From assembly GCA_047921175.1 (NCBI GenBank), contig JBLRWQ010000016.1:1-45124 (forward strand): a stretch of 45,124 nucleotides of DNA. Reading direction: 5' to 3'. A program made the position numbers and the translations under genes. Source of the DNA: T1Sed10-7 sp047921175 (lineage in GTDB: Bacteria > Actinomycetota > Nitriliruptoria > Nitriliruptorales > Nitriliruptoraceae). Of this stretch, positions 8,349 to 16,833 are shown piece by piece. Below the pieces are notes generated by a model. The model did not search any database and was not told the origin of the DNA. It worked only from the letters and a program-made list of their open reading frames with translations. Position 1 is the stretch's first letter. Each line of letters begins with the position of its first letter.

Positions 8349-9671
8349 TCAGTGGCGGTCGTGGCGTGGCGCTGTCTGGACGTTGCCGACGTGGTCGCCA
8401 CCGGGCCGGGCGGAGACCCCGTGGAGGTGGCAGGCGACCCTCCGACCGGCGACCGCCTGCTCGTCCGGCTCTGGCCCGGGCCCGAAGCGGACGGTGACCC
8501 CGTGGGCGGAGGTCTCGACATCCGTGATCCCGGAGAACACGTTGCTCGGCAACCCCGTCGCCTGGGCGCGCAGCCACCGGGCCAGCTCCTTCGGCGCCGC
8601 CGAGGGGAACCGCACCGAGGTGGCGGTGACCTCCGCGTCGCCGAGGTGGCCGACCATGGCGAGCTCACGCTCGAAGGTGTCCTCGTCCACGTCGGTCCAG
8701 CGTTGCTCCAGCGCCTCGACGAGGTCCCGGCCCTCCCAGCCACACGGCTCGAAGGCCACCGGGCAACGCGGGTGGAAGCGACAGCCCAGCGGTGGCGTCA
8801 GCGCGTCAGGGATCTCGCCTCTCGGCAGCTGCTTGTCGCGATCGCGTCGGGCGGGATCGGGCAGCGGGATGGCATCGAGCAGCGCGCGTGTGTACGGATG
8901 CTGCGGGTCGTCGAAGAGCCGGTCGGTGTCTCCCCACTCGGCGAAGCGGCCGAGGTAGAGGATGCCGATGCGATCGCACAGGAACCGTGCGGTGGCGAGG
9001 TCGTGGGTGATGAACAGATAGGTGAGGTCGAGGTCGCGCTTGAGCTCGAGCATCAGTTCGAGCACCCGGGCACGGACGGACATGTCGAGCGCGGCCACCG
9101 GTTCGTCGGCGACCACGAACCGCGGGGAGGTGATCAGCGCTCGCGCGATGACGACGCGCTGCTTCTGGCCGCCGGACACGTCCTCCGGGTACTTGTCGAG
9201 GAACGCGTCCGCAGGGTTGAGGCCGACCCGGTCGAGCATGGCCGTCACCGCAGCCCGCCCCTCGCTCCGAGACGACACCAGACCATGGATCCGGAGCGGA
9301 TGGCCCACCCCCTGGGCGATCGTCATCGCCGGGTTCAGCGAGGCGTTCGGGTCCTGGAAGATCAGCGCCAGCTCCCGGCGCAGAGGACGCATCTGCTTCT
9401 CGGTCAGGGGCACGAGGTCACGGCCGCGGTACCGGACGCTGCCGCCGGTCGGGTCCACCAGCTTGAGGATCGACCGTCCCAGGGTCGTCTTGCCCGAACC
9501 GCTCTCGCCGACCAGCCCGAAGACCTCGCCGGCTCGGACATCGAAGCTGACCCCGTCGACGGCCCGGACCACCTGGTGCGAACCGCGACCGAACAGTGCC
9601 GAGCGGACCGGGAAGTGGGTCTCCAGGTCACGGACCTCGAGGAGCGGTTGCTCCGGCGCCGCAGCGTTCAT
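8349..9671 (-). CDS. Peptide-type ABC importer, ATPase 2 (DppF/OppF-like)
   Basis: 440 residues, cytosolic ATPase of a peptide/nickel-type (or oligosaccharide) importer. Walker A GESGSGKTT, Q loop in IFQDPNASLNP, signature VSGGQKQR, Walker B FVVADEP, switch His in ITHDLA, and the oligopeptide-transporter C-terminal cysteine motif GCRFHPRCP. The protein is about 100 residues longer than the usual ~330: after the Cys motif it runs on with a WEGRDLVEALEQRW segment and a beta-rich tail. The start overlaps the preceding ATPase gene (ATGA). Last intact gene of the operon. Confidence 0.9.
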   Translation of the reverse strand: MNAAAPEQPLLEVRDLETHFPVRSALFGRGSHQVVRAVDGVSFDVRAGEVFGLVGESGSGKTTLGRSILKLVDPTGGSVRYRGRDLVPLTEKQMRPLRRELALIFQDPNASLNPAMTIAQGVGHPLRIHGLVSSRSEGRAAVTAMLDRVGLNPADAFLDKYPEDVSGGQKQRVVIARALITSPRFVVADEPVAALDMSVRARVLELMLELKRDLDLTYLFITHDLATARFLCDRIGILYLGRFAEWGDTDRLFDDPQHPYTRALLDAIPLPDPARRDRDKQLPRGEIPDALTPPLGCRFHPRCPVAFEPCGWEGRDLVEALEQRWTDVDEDTFERELAMVGHLGDAEVTATSVRFPSAAPKELARWLRAQATGLPSNVFSGITDVETSAHGVTVRFGPGPEPDEQAVAGRRVACHLHGVSARPGGDHVGNVQTAPRHDRH

Positions 9672-10687
9672 GAGGCGCTCCCCGCGCCGTCGGCTCCCGG
9701 GTAGAGGAGACATGCGGCGTGCTGGTCGGGCGCGACGCCGGTCAGGATCGGATCGATCCGGGTGCAGGCGTCCATGACGGCAGGGCAGCGGGCGGCGAAC
9801 CGACACCCGGCCGGTGGTTCGACGAGGTCGGGCGGGTAGCCGTCGATGGTGTGCAGGTCGGTCGTCTCGAGCGAGATCGTGGACGCCAGCAGCCCCTGCG
9901 TGTACGGGTGTCGGGGGTCGGCGAAGATGCGCTCGACCGGGCCGATCTCCACGATGCGTCCCGCGTACATCACCGCGACCCGGTCGCAGGTCTCTGCGAC
10001 GATGCCGAGGTTGTGGGTGATCAGGATCAACCCGACCCGCTCGTCGTTGCGCAGCCGGTCGAGGATGTCCAGGATCTGCGACTCCACGATGACGTCCAGC
10101 GAGGTCGTCGGCTCGTCGGCGATGACGAGCTGCGGCTGGAGGACGATCGCCAGCGCGATCATGATGCGTTGACGCATCCCCCCGGAGAACTCGTGGGGGT
10201 AGTCATCGACCCGGGTCGGGGGGATGCCCATCTGCGCGAGCGCGGCCATCGCCATGTGTCGCGCAGCCTCCTTCGTGACCCGTTGTCGGTGGGCGCGGAT
10301 CGTCTGCACGAAGTGGGTGCTGACCTTCATGAGCGGGTCGAGTCGGGTCATCGGCTCCTGGAAGATCAGCGCGATCTGATCACCGCGGCGGCGTCGGATG
10401 TCGCTCGCGGCGGCTCCGACCAGCTCCGCACCGTCCAGCCGGACGCTGCCCCGCACGCCGGCCCCCGGCGGGAGCAGCTGGACGAGCCCCCGCCCGAGCG
10501 AGGACTTGCCGCACCCCGACTCCCCGACCAGGCCGACGGACTCCCCGGGAGCGATGTCGAGGTCGAGCCCGTCCACCGCCCACAGCGGTCCGCGCGCGGT
10601 CCGGTACCCGACCCGCAGCCCGCGGACGGACAGGACGGGGGACTCCGAGCTCCGCGACGGAGCCGTGGGGTCGGGGAGGCTGGTCAT
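9668..10687 (-). CDS. Peptide-type ABC importer, ATPase 1 (DppD/OppD-like)
   Basis: 339 residues. Walker A GESGCGKSS, Q loop in IFQEPMTRLDP, signature FSGGMRQR, Walker B LVIADEPTTSLD, switch His ITHNLG, and the C-terminal PPAGCRFAARCPAVMDAC cysteine motif of the oligopeptide subfamily. It pairs with the next-encoded ATPase to form the heterodimer that drives import. The start is ATG at 10687, overlapping the permease stop (ATGA); a longer open frame upstream lies inside the permease gene and is not used. Confidence 0.92.
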   Translation of the reverse strand: MTSLPDPTAPSRSSESPVLSVRGLRVGYRTARGPLWAVDGLDLDIAPGESVGLVGESGCGKSSLGRGLVQLLPPGAGVRGSVRLDGAELVGAAASDIRRRRGDQIALIFQEPMTRLDPLMKVSTHFVQTIRAHRQRVTKEAARHMAMAALAQMGIPPTRVDDYPHEFSGGMRQRIMIALAIVLQPQLVIADEPTTSLDVIVESQILDILDRLRNDERVGLILITHNLGIVAETCDRVAVMYAGRIVEIGPVERIFADPRHPYTQGLLASTISLETTDLHTIDGYPPDLVEPPAGCRFAARCPAVMDACTRIDPILTGVAPDQHAACLLYPGADGAGSAS

Positions 10688-11673
10688 CGGACCTCCTCCG
10701 GCCCTGCCGCCGGGCCATCCTCGGACCCGGGAGCGGCCTCGAGCTTGGCGCCTGCGGCCCCGCGGGCACGCAGCAGCGGGTTGATCACATCGTTGAGGCC
10801 TTCGCCGACCAGCGTGAGCCCCGTGACCAGCGTGACGATCGCGATCCCCGGCCACAGCGCGGTCCACCACACGCCCGAGGTGATGTCCTGGACCGCCTGC
10901 GAGATGTCGTACCCCCACTCTGGGGTCGGGGGCTGGACGCCGTACCCCAGGAAGCCGAGCGAGGCGAGGGTCAGGACCGCGTCGGCGGCGTTCAGCGTGA
11001 AGATGACCGGGACGGACTGGACCACGTTGAACAGCACGTAGCGGGAGATGACCGAGCGTTCGGTCGCGCCGAGCGACCGGGCCGCTTCGACGTAGGGCTC
11101 CTGCTTGACCGAGAGGGTGTGGTTGCGGACCACCCGGAAGTACTGCGGGATGTAGACGACGCCGACCGCGGCTGCGGCGGAGGGCACGCCAGGGGCGAAG
11201 TAGGCCTGCAGGAGGAACGCCACGATGATGGCGAGGAGCAGCGGTGGGAAGACGTAGACGGCATCCATGATGGTCACCAGCGCGCGATCGAGCTTGCCGC
11301 CCCGGTAGCCGGACAGCAGCCCGAGCGGGACACCGATCGTCATCGCGATGAGGGTGGAGAACAGGACGACCGCCAGCGCCAACCGGCCACCGTCGATGAT
11401 GCGGGCCAGCACGTCATAGCGGTCACGGGTCGTACCCAGCGGGTGGTCCGAGGAGGGTGCCTCGAGGCGCGGGAGCTGCTCGAAGGAACCGTCCGCCTGC
11501 TCGATGCGGTACTGCTCGCCGTCGAAGGTGTAGAAGGCCGGGCCGACGAACGCCACGAGCGTGAAGAGCACGGTGATGAGCATGCCGGCACCGACGAGCA
11601 CACGGGCGGTCCGGCTCGCCTGACGGAAGGGGCGAGCGGCATGCTCGAGCCGGATACGCAGCATGGACAGCAT
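10684..11673 (-). CDS. Peptide-type ABC importer, permease 2 (DppC-like)
   Basis: 329 residues. One N-terminal helix (~24-48), an extracytoplasmic segment with the family motif HPLGTTRDRYDVLARII, then about five helices of the BPD_transp_1 domain. The EAA loop that docks to the ATPase is seen as EAARSLGATERSVISRYVL. The start overlaps the upstream permease stop by one base (TGATG). It forms the translocation channel with the DppB-like permease. Confidence 0.92.
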   Translation of the reverse strand: MLSMLRIRLEHAARPFRQASRTARVLVGAGMLITVLFTLVAFVGPAFYTFDGEQYRIEQADGSFEQLPRLEAPSSDHPLGTTRDRYDVLARIIDGGRLALAVVLFSTLIAMTIGVPLGLLSGYRGGKLDRALVTIMDAVYVFPPLLLAIIVAFLLQAYFAPGVPSAAAAVGVVYIPQYFRVVRNHTLSVKQEPYVEAARSLGATERSVISRYVLFNVVQSVPVIFTLNAADAVLTLASLGFLGYGVQPPTPEWGYDISQAVQDITSGVWWTALWPGIAIVTLVTGLTLVGEGLNDVINPLLRARGAAGAKLEAAPGSEDGPAAGPEEVR

Positions 11674-12701
11674 CAGTAACGGATCCTCGGATCGACCAGC
11701 CCGTTGATCAGGTCGATCAACAGGCTCACCACGACCACGACGATGGCGAAGAAGGTGACGATGCCCTGTACACCGACGTAGTCACGGGCCTCGAGGAAGC
11801 GCAGGATCGCGGTGCCCATCCCCGGCCAGGAGAACACGCGCTCGGTCAGGATGGCGCCGCCGAGGAGGAGGGCGAACTGGAGGCCGACGATCGTCACCAC
11901 CGGGACGAGGGCGTTCTTGAACGCGTGGCGGAACAGCACGTTGCGTTCCCCGATGCCCCTCGCGTGCGCGGCCTCCACGTAGTCGGACCGCAGGGTCTGG
12001 AGCATGTTGACGCGGACCAGCCGGACGAAGATGCCACCGATCACCAGTCCGAGGGTCGTGCCGGGCAGGATCAGGTGGTGCACGCTGGTGACCAGGGCGG
12101 GGAGGTCGAGCGTGATGATCGAGTCCACCACGTGGAGCCCCGTGATCTCCCGGGGCGCATCGAAGCCCGTGATCCGGCTCCCGGTCGGGAACCACCCGAG
12201 CCGCAGGCTGAAGAACAGCTGCGCGAGGAGCCCCAGCCAGAAGATCGGGGCCGCGTAGATCAGGATGCCGAACAGTCGTCCCCCGACGTCGAAGGGGGTG
12301 TCACGGAGCCGACCGGAGACGGCACCGACCACCACCCCCACGCCGACCGCGACGAGCATGGCGAACGCGGTCAGCTCGAGCGTGGCCGGGAACGTGTCAC
12401 GGATGACCCCCAGCGTGGTCCGCCGATCCGTGATCGGGTCGCCGAGGTCACCGGTGAGGGCGCCGCCGAGGTAGCGCCCGTACTGCACGATCAGGGGATC
12501 GTTGAACCCCAAGGCCTCGCTCCGCGCCTCGATCTCCTCGGTCGACAGCCGATCGCCGAGGGTCGCGCGGATGGGGTCGCCCGGTGCGACCCGCAGGAGC
12601 AGGAAGACGATCGTCAGCAGGATCAGCAGCATCGGGATCGTGAGCAGGAGCCGCATGAGCAGGTACCTGCGAAGCGATCCACCGCCGTGCGCTGCGCTCA
12701 T
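11673..12701 (-). CDS. Peptide-type ABC importer, permease 1 (DppB-like)
   Basis: 342 residues with six predicted helices. The N-terminal domain has VFLLLRVAPGDP, typical of DppB/OppB, and the EAA loop reads EAAHARGIGERNVLFRHAFKN; it ends with GLVDPRIRY, the family's usual C-terminus. GAGGTG lies upstream of the ATG. It is separated from the binding-protein gene by 130 bases holding a strong hairpin (12763-12818), which probably sets a lower expression of the membrane parts than of the binding protein. Confidence 0.92.
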   Translation of the reverse strand: MSAAHGGGSLRRYLLMRLLLTIPMLLILLTIVFLLLRVAPGDPIRATLGDRLSTEEIEARSEALGFNDPLIVQYGRYLGGALTGDLGDPITDRRTTLGVIRDTFPATLELTAFAMLVAVGVGVVVGAVSGRLRDTPFDVGGRLFGILIYAAPIFWLGLLAQLFFSLRLGWFPTGSRITGFDAPREITGLHVVDSIITLDLPALVTSVHHLILPGTTLGLVIGGIFVRLVRVNMLQTLRSDYVEAAHARGIGERNVLFRHAFKNALVPVVTIVGLQFALLLGGAILTERVFSWPGMGTAILRFLEARDYVGVQGIVTFFAIVVVVVSLLIDLINGLVDPRIRY

Positions 12702-12762
12702 GGCACCTCATCACGTTCCGTGCCGGCAAGGCTGCCGCACGAGCCCGGCCGGTCCGCCCGAA

Positions 12763-12818
12763 GACCGCGGGGGTGACGGCTCCCGGAACCTGCTCCGGTG
12801 GCGTCACCGCCCGCGGTC
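12763..12818 (-). terminator. Long intercistronic hairpin after the binding-protein gene
   Basis: Left arm 12763-12778 and right arm 12802-12818 pair over 16 bp with a single bulged C, and the loop itself contains a 5-bp stem (CCGGA 12783-12787 / TCCGG 12794-12798). It lies 14 bases past the binding-protein stop on the minus strand and before dppB. No U tract follows. It may be a partial terminator or an RNA-stabilising structure, a common arrangement in ABC operons that need more binding protein than permease. Confidence 0.6.
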
Positions 12819-12831
12819 ACGGGTTGGCACG

Positions 12832-14475
12832 CTAGCTCTTGCTGACCACCCAGTAGCGCATGATCAGCGTCTCATCCATGGTCGTCTCCAACCCACGGAT
12901 ACCCGGGCGTGCGAAGACGTACGGGACCTCCTGGAACAGCGGGATGTTGACGACGTCGTCGGCTGCCTTGCGCTGGATCTGATCGAAGATGTCCGTTCGG
13001 ACGGCATCATCGAGTTCAGCCTGCTCGGCCAGGACCAGGGCGTCCATCTCCGCATCGCCGTACATCGAACCGACGAACCCCTCGGACCAGTAGAACTGCT
13101 CGACGTAGGTGTCCGGGTCGATGTAGTCGGGGTTCCAGCCGAGCATGAAGACCGGGTACTGGCCGTCATCACCAGGCCAGGCCTCCTCGGTGAACTGGGC
13201 CCACTCGGTCGAGACCAGCTCCACCTCGAACAGACCGGTCTCCTCCAGGGAGCGTTGGATCACCTGCACCAACGAGGGCTCGGTCGGTCCGTAGCGCTCG
13301 CCGCCGTAGTGGAGGCGGAACGAGACCGGCTCGTCGATGAAGTCGCTCGGCGCGAGGTCGTCGTACTCCTCGAAGTACGGGACCGACTCCGGGTAGCCCG
13401 GCGGGATCATCGAGTAGATCGGCTGCACGGTGTTGTTGAAGACGTCCTCGGCGATGCGCTGCCGGTCGATACCTGCAGCGATCGCTTGACGGACAGCGAC
13501 GTCGGCCACATCGTCCCGGAACGGGTTCAGGACGATGTAGCGCGTCCGGCCGCCCTCACCGGCGATCACCTGGACGTCGTCGTTGGTCTCGAGGTCGGCC
13601 TGCTCGTCGGGGCTGAAGTCCCGGTGGGCGACGTCGATCTCCCCACTCTCCAGGGCGAGCTTCATCTGGCTCGAGGTCTGGAAGAAGCGGATCAGCACCC
13701 GCTCGTTGGCCGGCGACTCACCCCAGTAGTCCGGGTTCGCCTGCAGCGTGATGGACTCACCCTCGCGGAACTCCGCGACCGTGTAGGGGCCGGTCCCGAT
13801 CAGGTCCTCGTTGACGAACTCCTCCGCCGCCTGCTCGGCGTCGTCCCCTTCGATCGCGTCTGCGGGCGCCGGATAGGTGCCGTCGCTGGGGACGATCGTC
13901 GCGACCGTGTAGGCCAGGCGGGGGAGGAAGGTGGAGTTCGGGGCGGCCAGGGTGATGACCGCGGTCCGCTCATCGGGTGTCTCGATCGAGTCGATCACGA
14001 ACAGCATCGACGCCGCACCGGCCGGGTGGGCCATGTCGATCACGCGGTCCAGGGAGAACTTGACGTCGGCGCTGGTGAGCTCGTGTCCGTTGGAGAAGGT
14101 GACACCCTCGCGGATCGTGAAGGTGTAGGTCAGGCCGTCGTCCGAGACGTCCCACGACTCCGCGAGCAAGGGCGCCGGTTCGGTCTCGCCGGGTGGGAAC
14201 CCGACGAGGGTCTCCCCGACGTTGAACAGGATGTTGGACGAAGCGAAGTCGTAGGCCTTGGCCGGGTCGAGGGTGACGACCGTGTCGGTCGTGCCGAAGA
14301 TGAGGTCGCCGCTCGCCGACGCCTCCTCACCGGCCTCGCCGTTGCCGTCCTCGGTCGCGCCGTCCTCGGTCGCGCCGTCCTCCGTCGTGTCGTCGCCGTC
14401 ACCGCCGCAGGCGGCCAGCGCCAGGGTTGCCACGATGGCTCCTACCAGGAGCTTTCCTCTGATCCTCGAACGCAC
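12832..14475 (-). CDS. Peptide-type ABC importer, lipoprotein binding protein
   Basis: 547 residues from the GTG at 14475. An earlier in-frame GTG at 14481 lies only one base from the GAGGAGG site, so the second is better spaced. Signal peptide followed by lipobox LALAAC (Cys ~23), so it is tethered to the outer face of the membrane. Then an acidic TEDGA repeat linker and a family 5 solute-binding fold: LAESWDVSDDGLTYTFTIRE, VTFSNGHELTSADVKFSLDR, GTGPYTVAEF, AIAAGIDRQRIAEDVF. It captures peptides or a similar ligand for the permease; the ligand cannot be read from sequence. The lost sugar isomerase at the operon end leaves oligosaccharides possible. Confidence 0.9.
   Translation of the reverse strand: MRSRIRGKLLVGAIVATLALAACGGDGDDTTEDGATEDGATEDGNGEAGEEASASGDLIFGTTDTVVTLDPAKAYDFASSNILFNVGETLVGFPPGETEPAPLLAESWDVSDDGLTYTFTIREGVTFSNGHELTSADVKFSLDRVIDMAHPAGAASMLFVIDSIETPDERTAVITLAAPNSTFLPRLAYTVATIVPSDGTYPAPADAIEGDDAEQAAEEFVNEDLIGTGPYTVAEFREGESITLQANPDYWGESPANERVLIRFFQTSSQMKLALESGEIDVAHRDFSPDEQADLETNDDVQVIAGEGGRTRYIVLNPFRDDVADVAVRQAIAAGIDRQRIAEDVFNNTVQPIYSMIPPGYPESVPYFEEYDDLAPSDFIDEPVSFRLHYGGERYGPTEPSLVQVIQRSLEETGLFEVELVSTEWAQFTEEAWPGDDGQYPVFMLGWNPDYIDPDTYVEQFYWSEGFVGSMYGDAEMDALVLAEQAELDDAVRTDIFDQIQRKAADDVVNIPLFQEVPYVFARPGIRGLETTMDETLIMRYWVVSKS
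14344..14388 (-). repeat. 15-bp tandem repeat coding for a TEDGA linker
   Basis: Three head-to-tail 15-base units (GCCGTCCTCGGTCGC on the plus strand; the third has two changes) encode the acidic linker just after the lipid anchor of the binding protein. The copy number could vary without shifting the frame. Confidence 0.8.
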
Positions 14476-14816
14476 AGTCACTCCTCCTCGGTGGCCTACG
14501 ACCGCAGTCGTGGGCTGGTCCTACCACGCCGTACGGCATCGGCGTCATTCCCCGGTGCGCTCAGCGCTCAACGAGGAGCCGGCGAGACCCGCAAGGCCGG
14601 ACGTCGCGGGTCGCTCGCCAGCGGTGCGGCCCCAGGAGCGCTCCGCGACCGTTCGATCACGCGGAGCGTTCACTGTGTGCGCACAGTGTGACCCGCGATC
14701 CTGGCGGCGCACGGTCGAGGCACCGGACGCAACCGACAGTGGTGGAACAGCCACCCCGCGTGCATGATGTGCCGCGCCCTGGCGGTCGGGGCGGCCAACG
14801 TCCAGGGGAGCCAGCG
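14476..14816. promoter_or_regulatory. Divergent control region with several dyads
   Basis: About 340 bases between the ABC operon (minus) and the FtsH-like gene (plus), without a gene. It holds GGAGCGCTCC (14635-14644, a perfect palindrome), the inverted repeat CTCCGCG / CGCGGAG (14641-14647 and 14660-14666) and the 18-base dyad at 14671-14688. Promoters for both units should lie here; I see no convincing -35/-10 pair. Confidence 0.5.
14671..14688. promoter_or_regulatory. Operator-like dyad CACTGTG-N4-CACAGTG
   Basis: Perfect 7-bp arms around a TGCG spacer, in the shared upstream region of two divergent units. The size and symmetry fit a dimeric repressor; which one is unknown. Confidence 0.45.
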
Positions 14817-16787
14817 ATGGAGCAGCAGCAGAGCGCGATCGCCGCGAGACTCGGCGGGGCCCTGGTCAGCGCGGCCGGCGCCGACGTCGGGGCGACCCGG
14901 GAGCGGGTCCGGATGGCCCGCCTGCGCACGCTCGCCATCGTGCTCGGCCTGCCGGCTGCGTTCCTCTGGTGGCGCATCGTCGACGGGCGGCCCATCAACC
15001 TGCTGCAGGCGCCCCCGATGCCGAAGGATCCGGTGCTGTGGGTGATCCCCGCGGTCTTCGTCCTCGCGATCCTGATCCTGGTGGCGATGCCGCTGATGAG
15101 CGGCCGCTCGCCGCACCTGCTCTACCGCCCGGAGCAGATCGAGGTCTCCCTCGACGACGTCAAGGGGCTCGACGGGATCGTCGCCGAGGTCGTCCGGACC
15201 CTCAACACCTTCCTCGGCTACGCGACCTTCCGGGAGCAGCTCGGCGGCACCCCCCGGCGGGGCCTGCTGTTCGAGGGACCGCCCGGCACCGGCAAGACAC
15301 ACCTGGCCAAGGCGCTCGCGCGCGAGGCGGGCGTGCCGTTCCTGTTCGTGTCCGCGACCAGCTTCCAGTCGATGTGGTACGGCGCGACGGCGCGGAAGAT
15401 CCGGGCCTACTTCCGGGCGCTGCGCAAGGCCGCGCGTCGGGAAGGTGGCGCGATCGGCTTCATCGAGGAGATCGACGCGATCGCCGTGTCCCGTGGGGGC
15501 ATGAACGCGACACCGCTGGCGCGGATGACCGGCCTGTCGGGGTGCACGCACGCGTCCAGCATCGGCGAGGCCGGGCTCCGCGTCGACGCCGCGATGAGCG
15601 AGGGCACGGGCGGTGTGGTCAACGAGCTGCTGATCCAGATGCAGTCCTTCGACCAGCCACCGCTGGGCCAACGCGTCTACAACGCGGCCGTGGACCGGCT
15701 CAACGCCTACCTGCCCGCGCACCGGCAGCGCAAGCGGCGGCCGTCGGACTACAACAACCTGCTGCTGATCGCCGCGACCAACCGGGCGGATCGGCTCGAC
15801 CCGGCGCTGCTGCGACCCGGCCGGTTCGACCGTCGCCTGACCTTCGAGCCGCCAGCCAAGGCGTCGCGTCGGGAGCTGATCGACCACTTCCTCGCCCGCA
15901 AGCGCCACGCGGAGGAGCTCGACCGCGACGACCTGCGGGACACCATCGCCAAGCAGACCCTCGGCTACACACCGGTCATGCTCGAGCACCTGTTCGACGA
16001 GGCACTGCTCAACGGGCTCCGGGAGGGGCGCGACCACCTCGACTTCGCCGACGTGCAGGCGGCACGGCTGACCGAGGAGATCGGGTTGAAGAACCCGGTC
16101 GCCTACACCGACCACGAGCGTCGTGTCGTCGCGACCCATGAGGCCGGGCATGCGACGGTGGCGTACCTGTCGGGCATGCGCTCGCTCGAGGTGCTCTCGA
16201 TCGTCAAACGCTCGGGGTCGCTGGGGCTGCTGGCACACGGCGACCTCGACGAGGTCTTCCAGCGCTCACGCAGCGAGCTGTACGCGCTGATCGACATCGC
16301 GATGGGGGGCATGGTCGCGGAGGAGCTGTGGTTCGGGGAGTCGGGCACCGGCCCGGCCGGGGACCTCCAGTCGGCCACGCAGATCGCCGCGCAGATCGTC
16401 GGGGCGGCCGGCATGAGCGGCAGCCTCGTCTCCCTGGCCGCGGTGCAGTCGGGACCGTTCTCCGACACCAACCTGGTGGGCCGTGTCCTGGCGGACGCAC
16501 AGGGGCGCCCCGCGGTCGACCGGATCCTCGCGACCGGCAAGGCCCGGGTGCGGGCGTTGCTCGACGCGAACCGCCACATCGTGGAGGCGCTGCGTGATGC
16601 CCTGCTCGATCGCGACGAGCTGATCGGCGAGGAGATCCTGGTGGTGGCGCGAGGCGCCGGCGAGCCGGTCCGCACCGGGCTGAGGGTCGAGCGCCGCGGC
16701 GGCGATCGGCGCCGGGTCGACCATCTGGACGGGGCGGAGCTGTCGAGTGCCTTCGCCGAGGTGGTGGCTCCCGAGCGCGGGGCGTAG
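14817..16787 (+). CDS. Divergent FtsH-like membrane AAA zinc metalloprotease
   Basis: 656 residues; ATG with AGGGGAG six bases upstream. Two membrane helices (~36-55, ~73-94) are joined by a loop of under 20 residues instead of the ~70-residue extracytoplasmic domain of classical FtsH. AAA domain: Walker A GPPGTGKT (154-161); Walker B IGFIEEID (213-220), where the usual Asp of FIDEID is Glu; SRH region ATNRADRLDPALLRPGRFDRR. Between Walker B and the SRH it carries about 90 residues against roughly 50 in FtsH. Peptidase M41: HEAGH (H441, E442, H445) and the third zinc ligand D516 in GPAGDLQSAT. It should unfold and degrade membrane or soluble proteins. Zinc site and Walker A are intact, so it is probably active, but it is not the main FtsH of the cell. 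Confidence 0.85.
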   Translation: MEQQQSAIAARLGGALVSAAGADVGATRERVRMARLRTLAIVLGLPAAFLWWRIVDGRPINLLQAPPMPKDPVLWVIPAVFVLAILILVAMPLMSGRSPHLLYRPEQIEVSLDDVKGLDGIVAEVVRTLNTFLGYATFREQLGGTPRRGLLFEGPPGTGKTHLAKALAREAGVPFLFVSATSFQSMWYGATARKIRAYFRALRKAARREGGAIGFIEEIDAIAVSRGGMNATPLARMTGLSGCTHASSIGEAGLRVDAAMSEGTGGVVNELLIQMQSFDQPPLGQRVYNAAVDRLNAYLPAHRQRKRRPSDYNNLLLIAATNRADRLDPALLRPGRFDRRLTFEPPAKASRRELIDHFLARKRHAEELDRDDLRDTIAKQTLGYTPVMLEHLFDEALLNGLREGRDHLDFADVQAARLTEEIGLKNPVAYTDHERRVVATHEAGHATVAYLSGMRSLEVLSIVKRSGSLGLLAHGDLDEVFQRSRSELYALIDIAMGGMVAEELWFGESGTGPAGDLQSATQIAAQIVGAAGMSGSLVSLAAVQSGPFSDTNLVGRVLADAQGRPAVDRILATGKARVRALLDANRHIVEALRDALLDRDELIGEEILVVARGAGEPVRTGLRVERRGGDRRRVDHLDGAELSSAFAEVVAPERGA

Positions 16788-16833
16788 ACCGCCTCCGGCG
16801 GTACCGTCCCCGGGTCGCGAACCGAGGGGCCCG

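Noticed and set aside
14688..14816. Longer N-terminus for the FtsH-like protein from an ATG at 14688
   Set aside because: No ribosome site there, and the extra 43 residues would read through the operator-like region; the ATG at 14817 has a good site.
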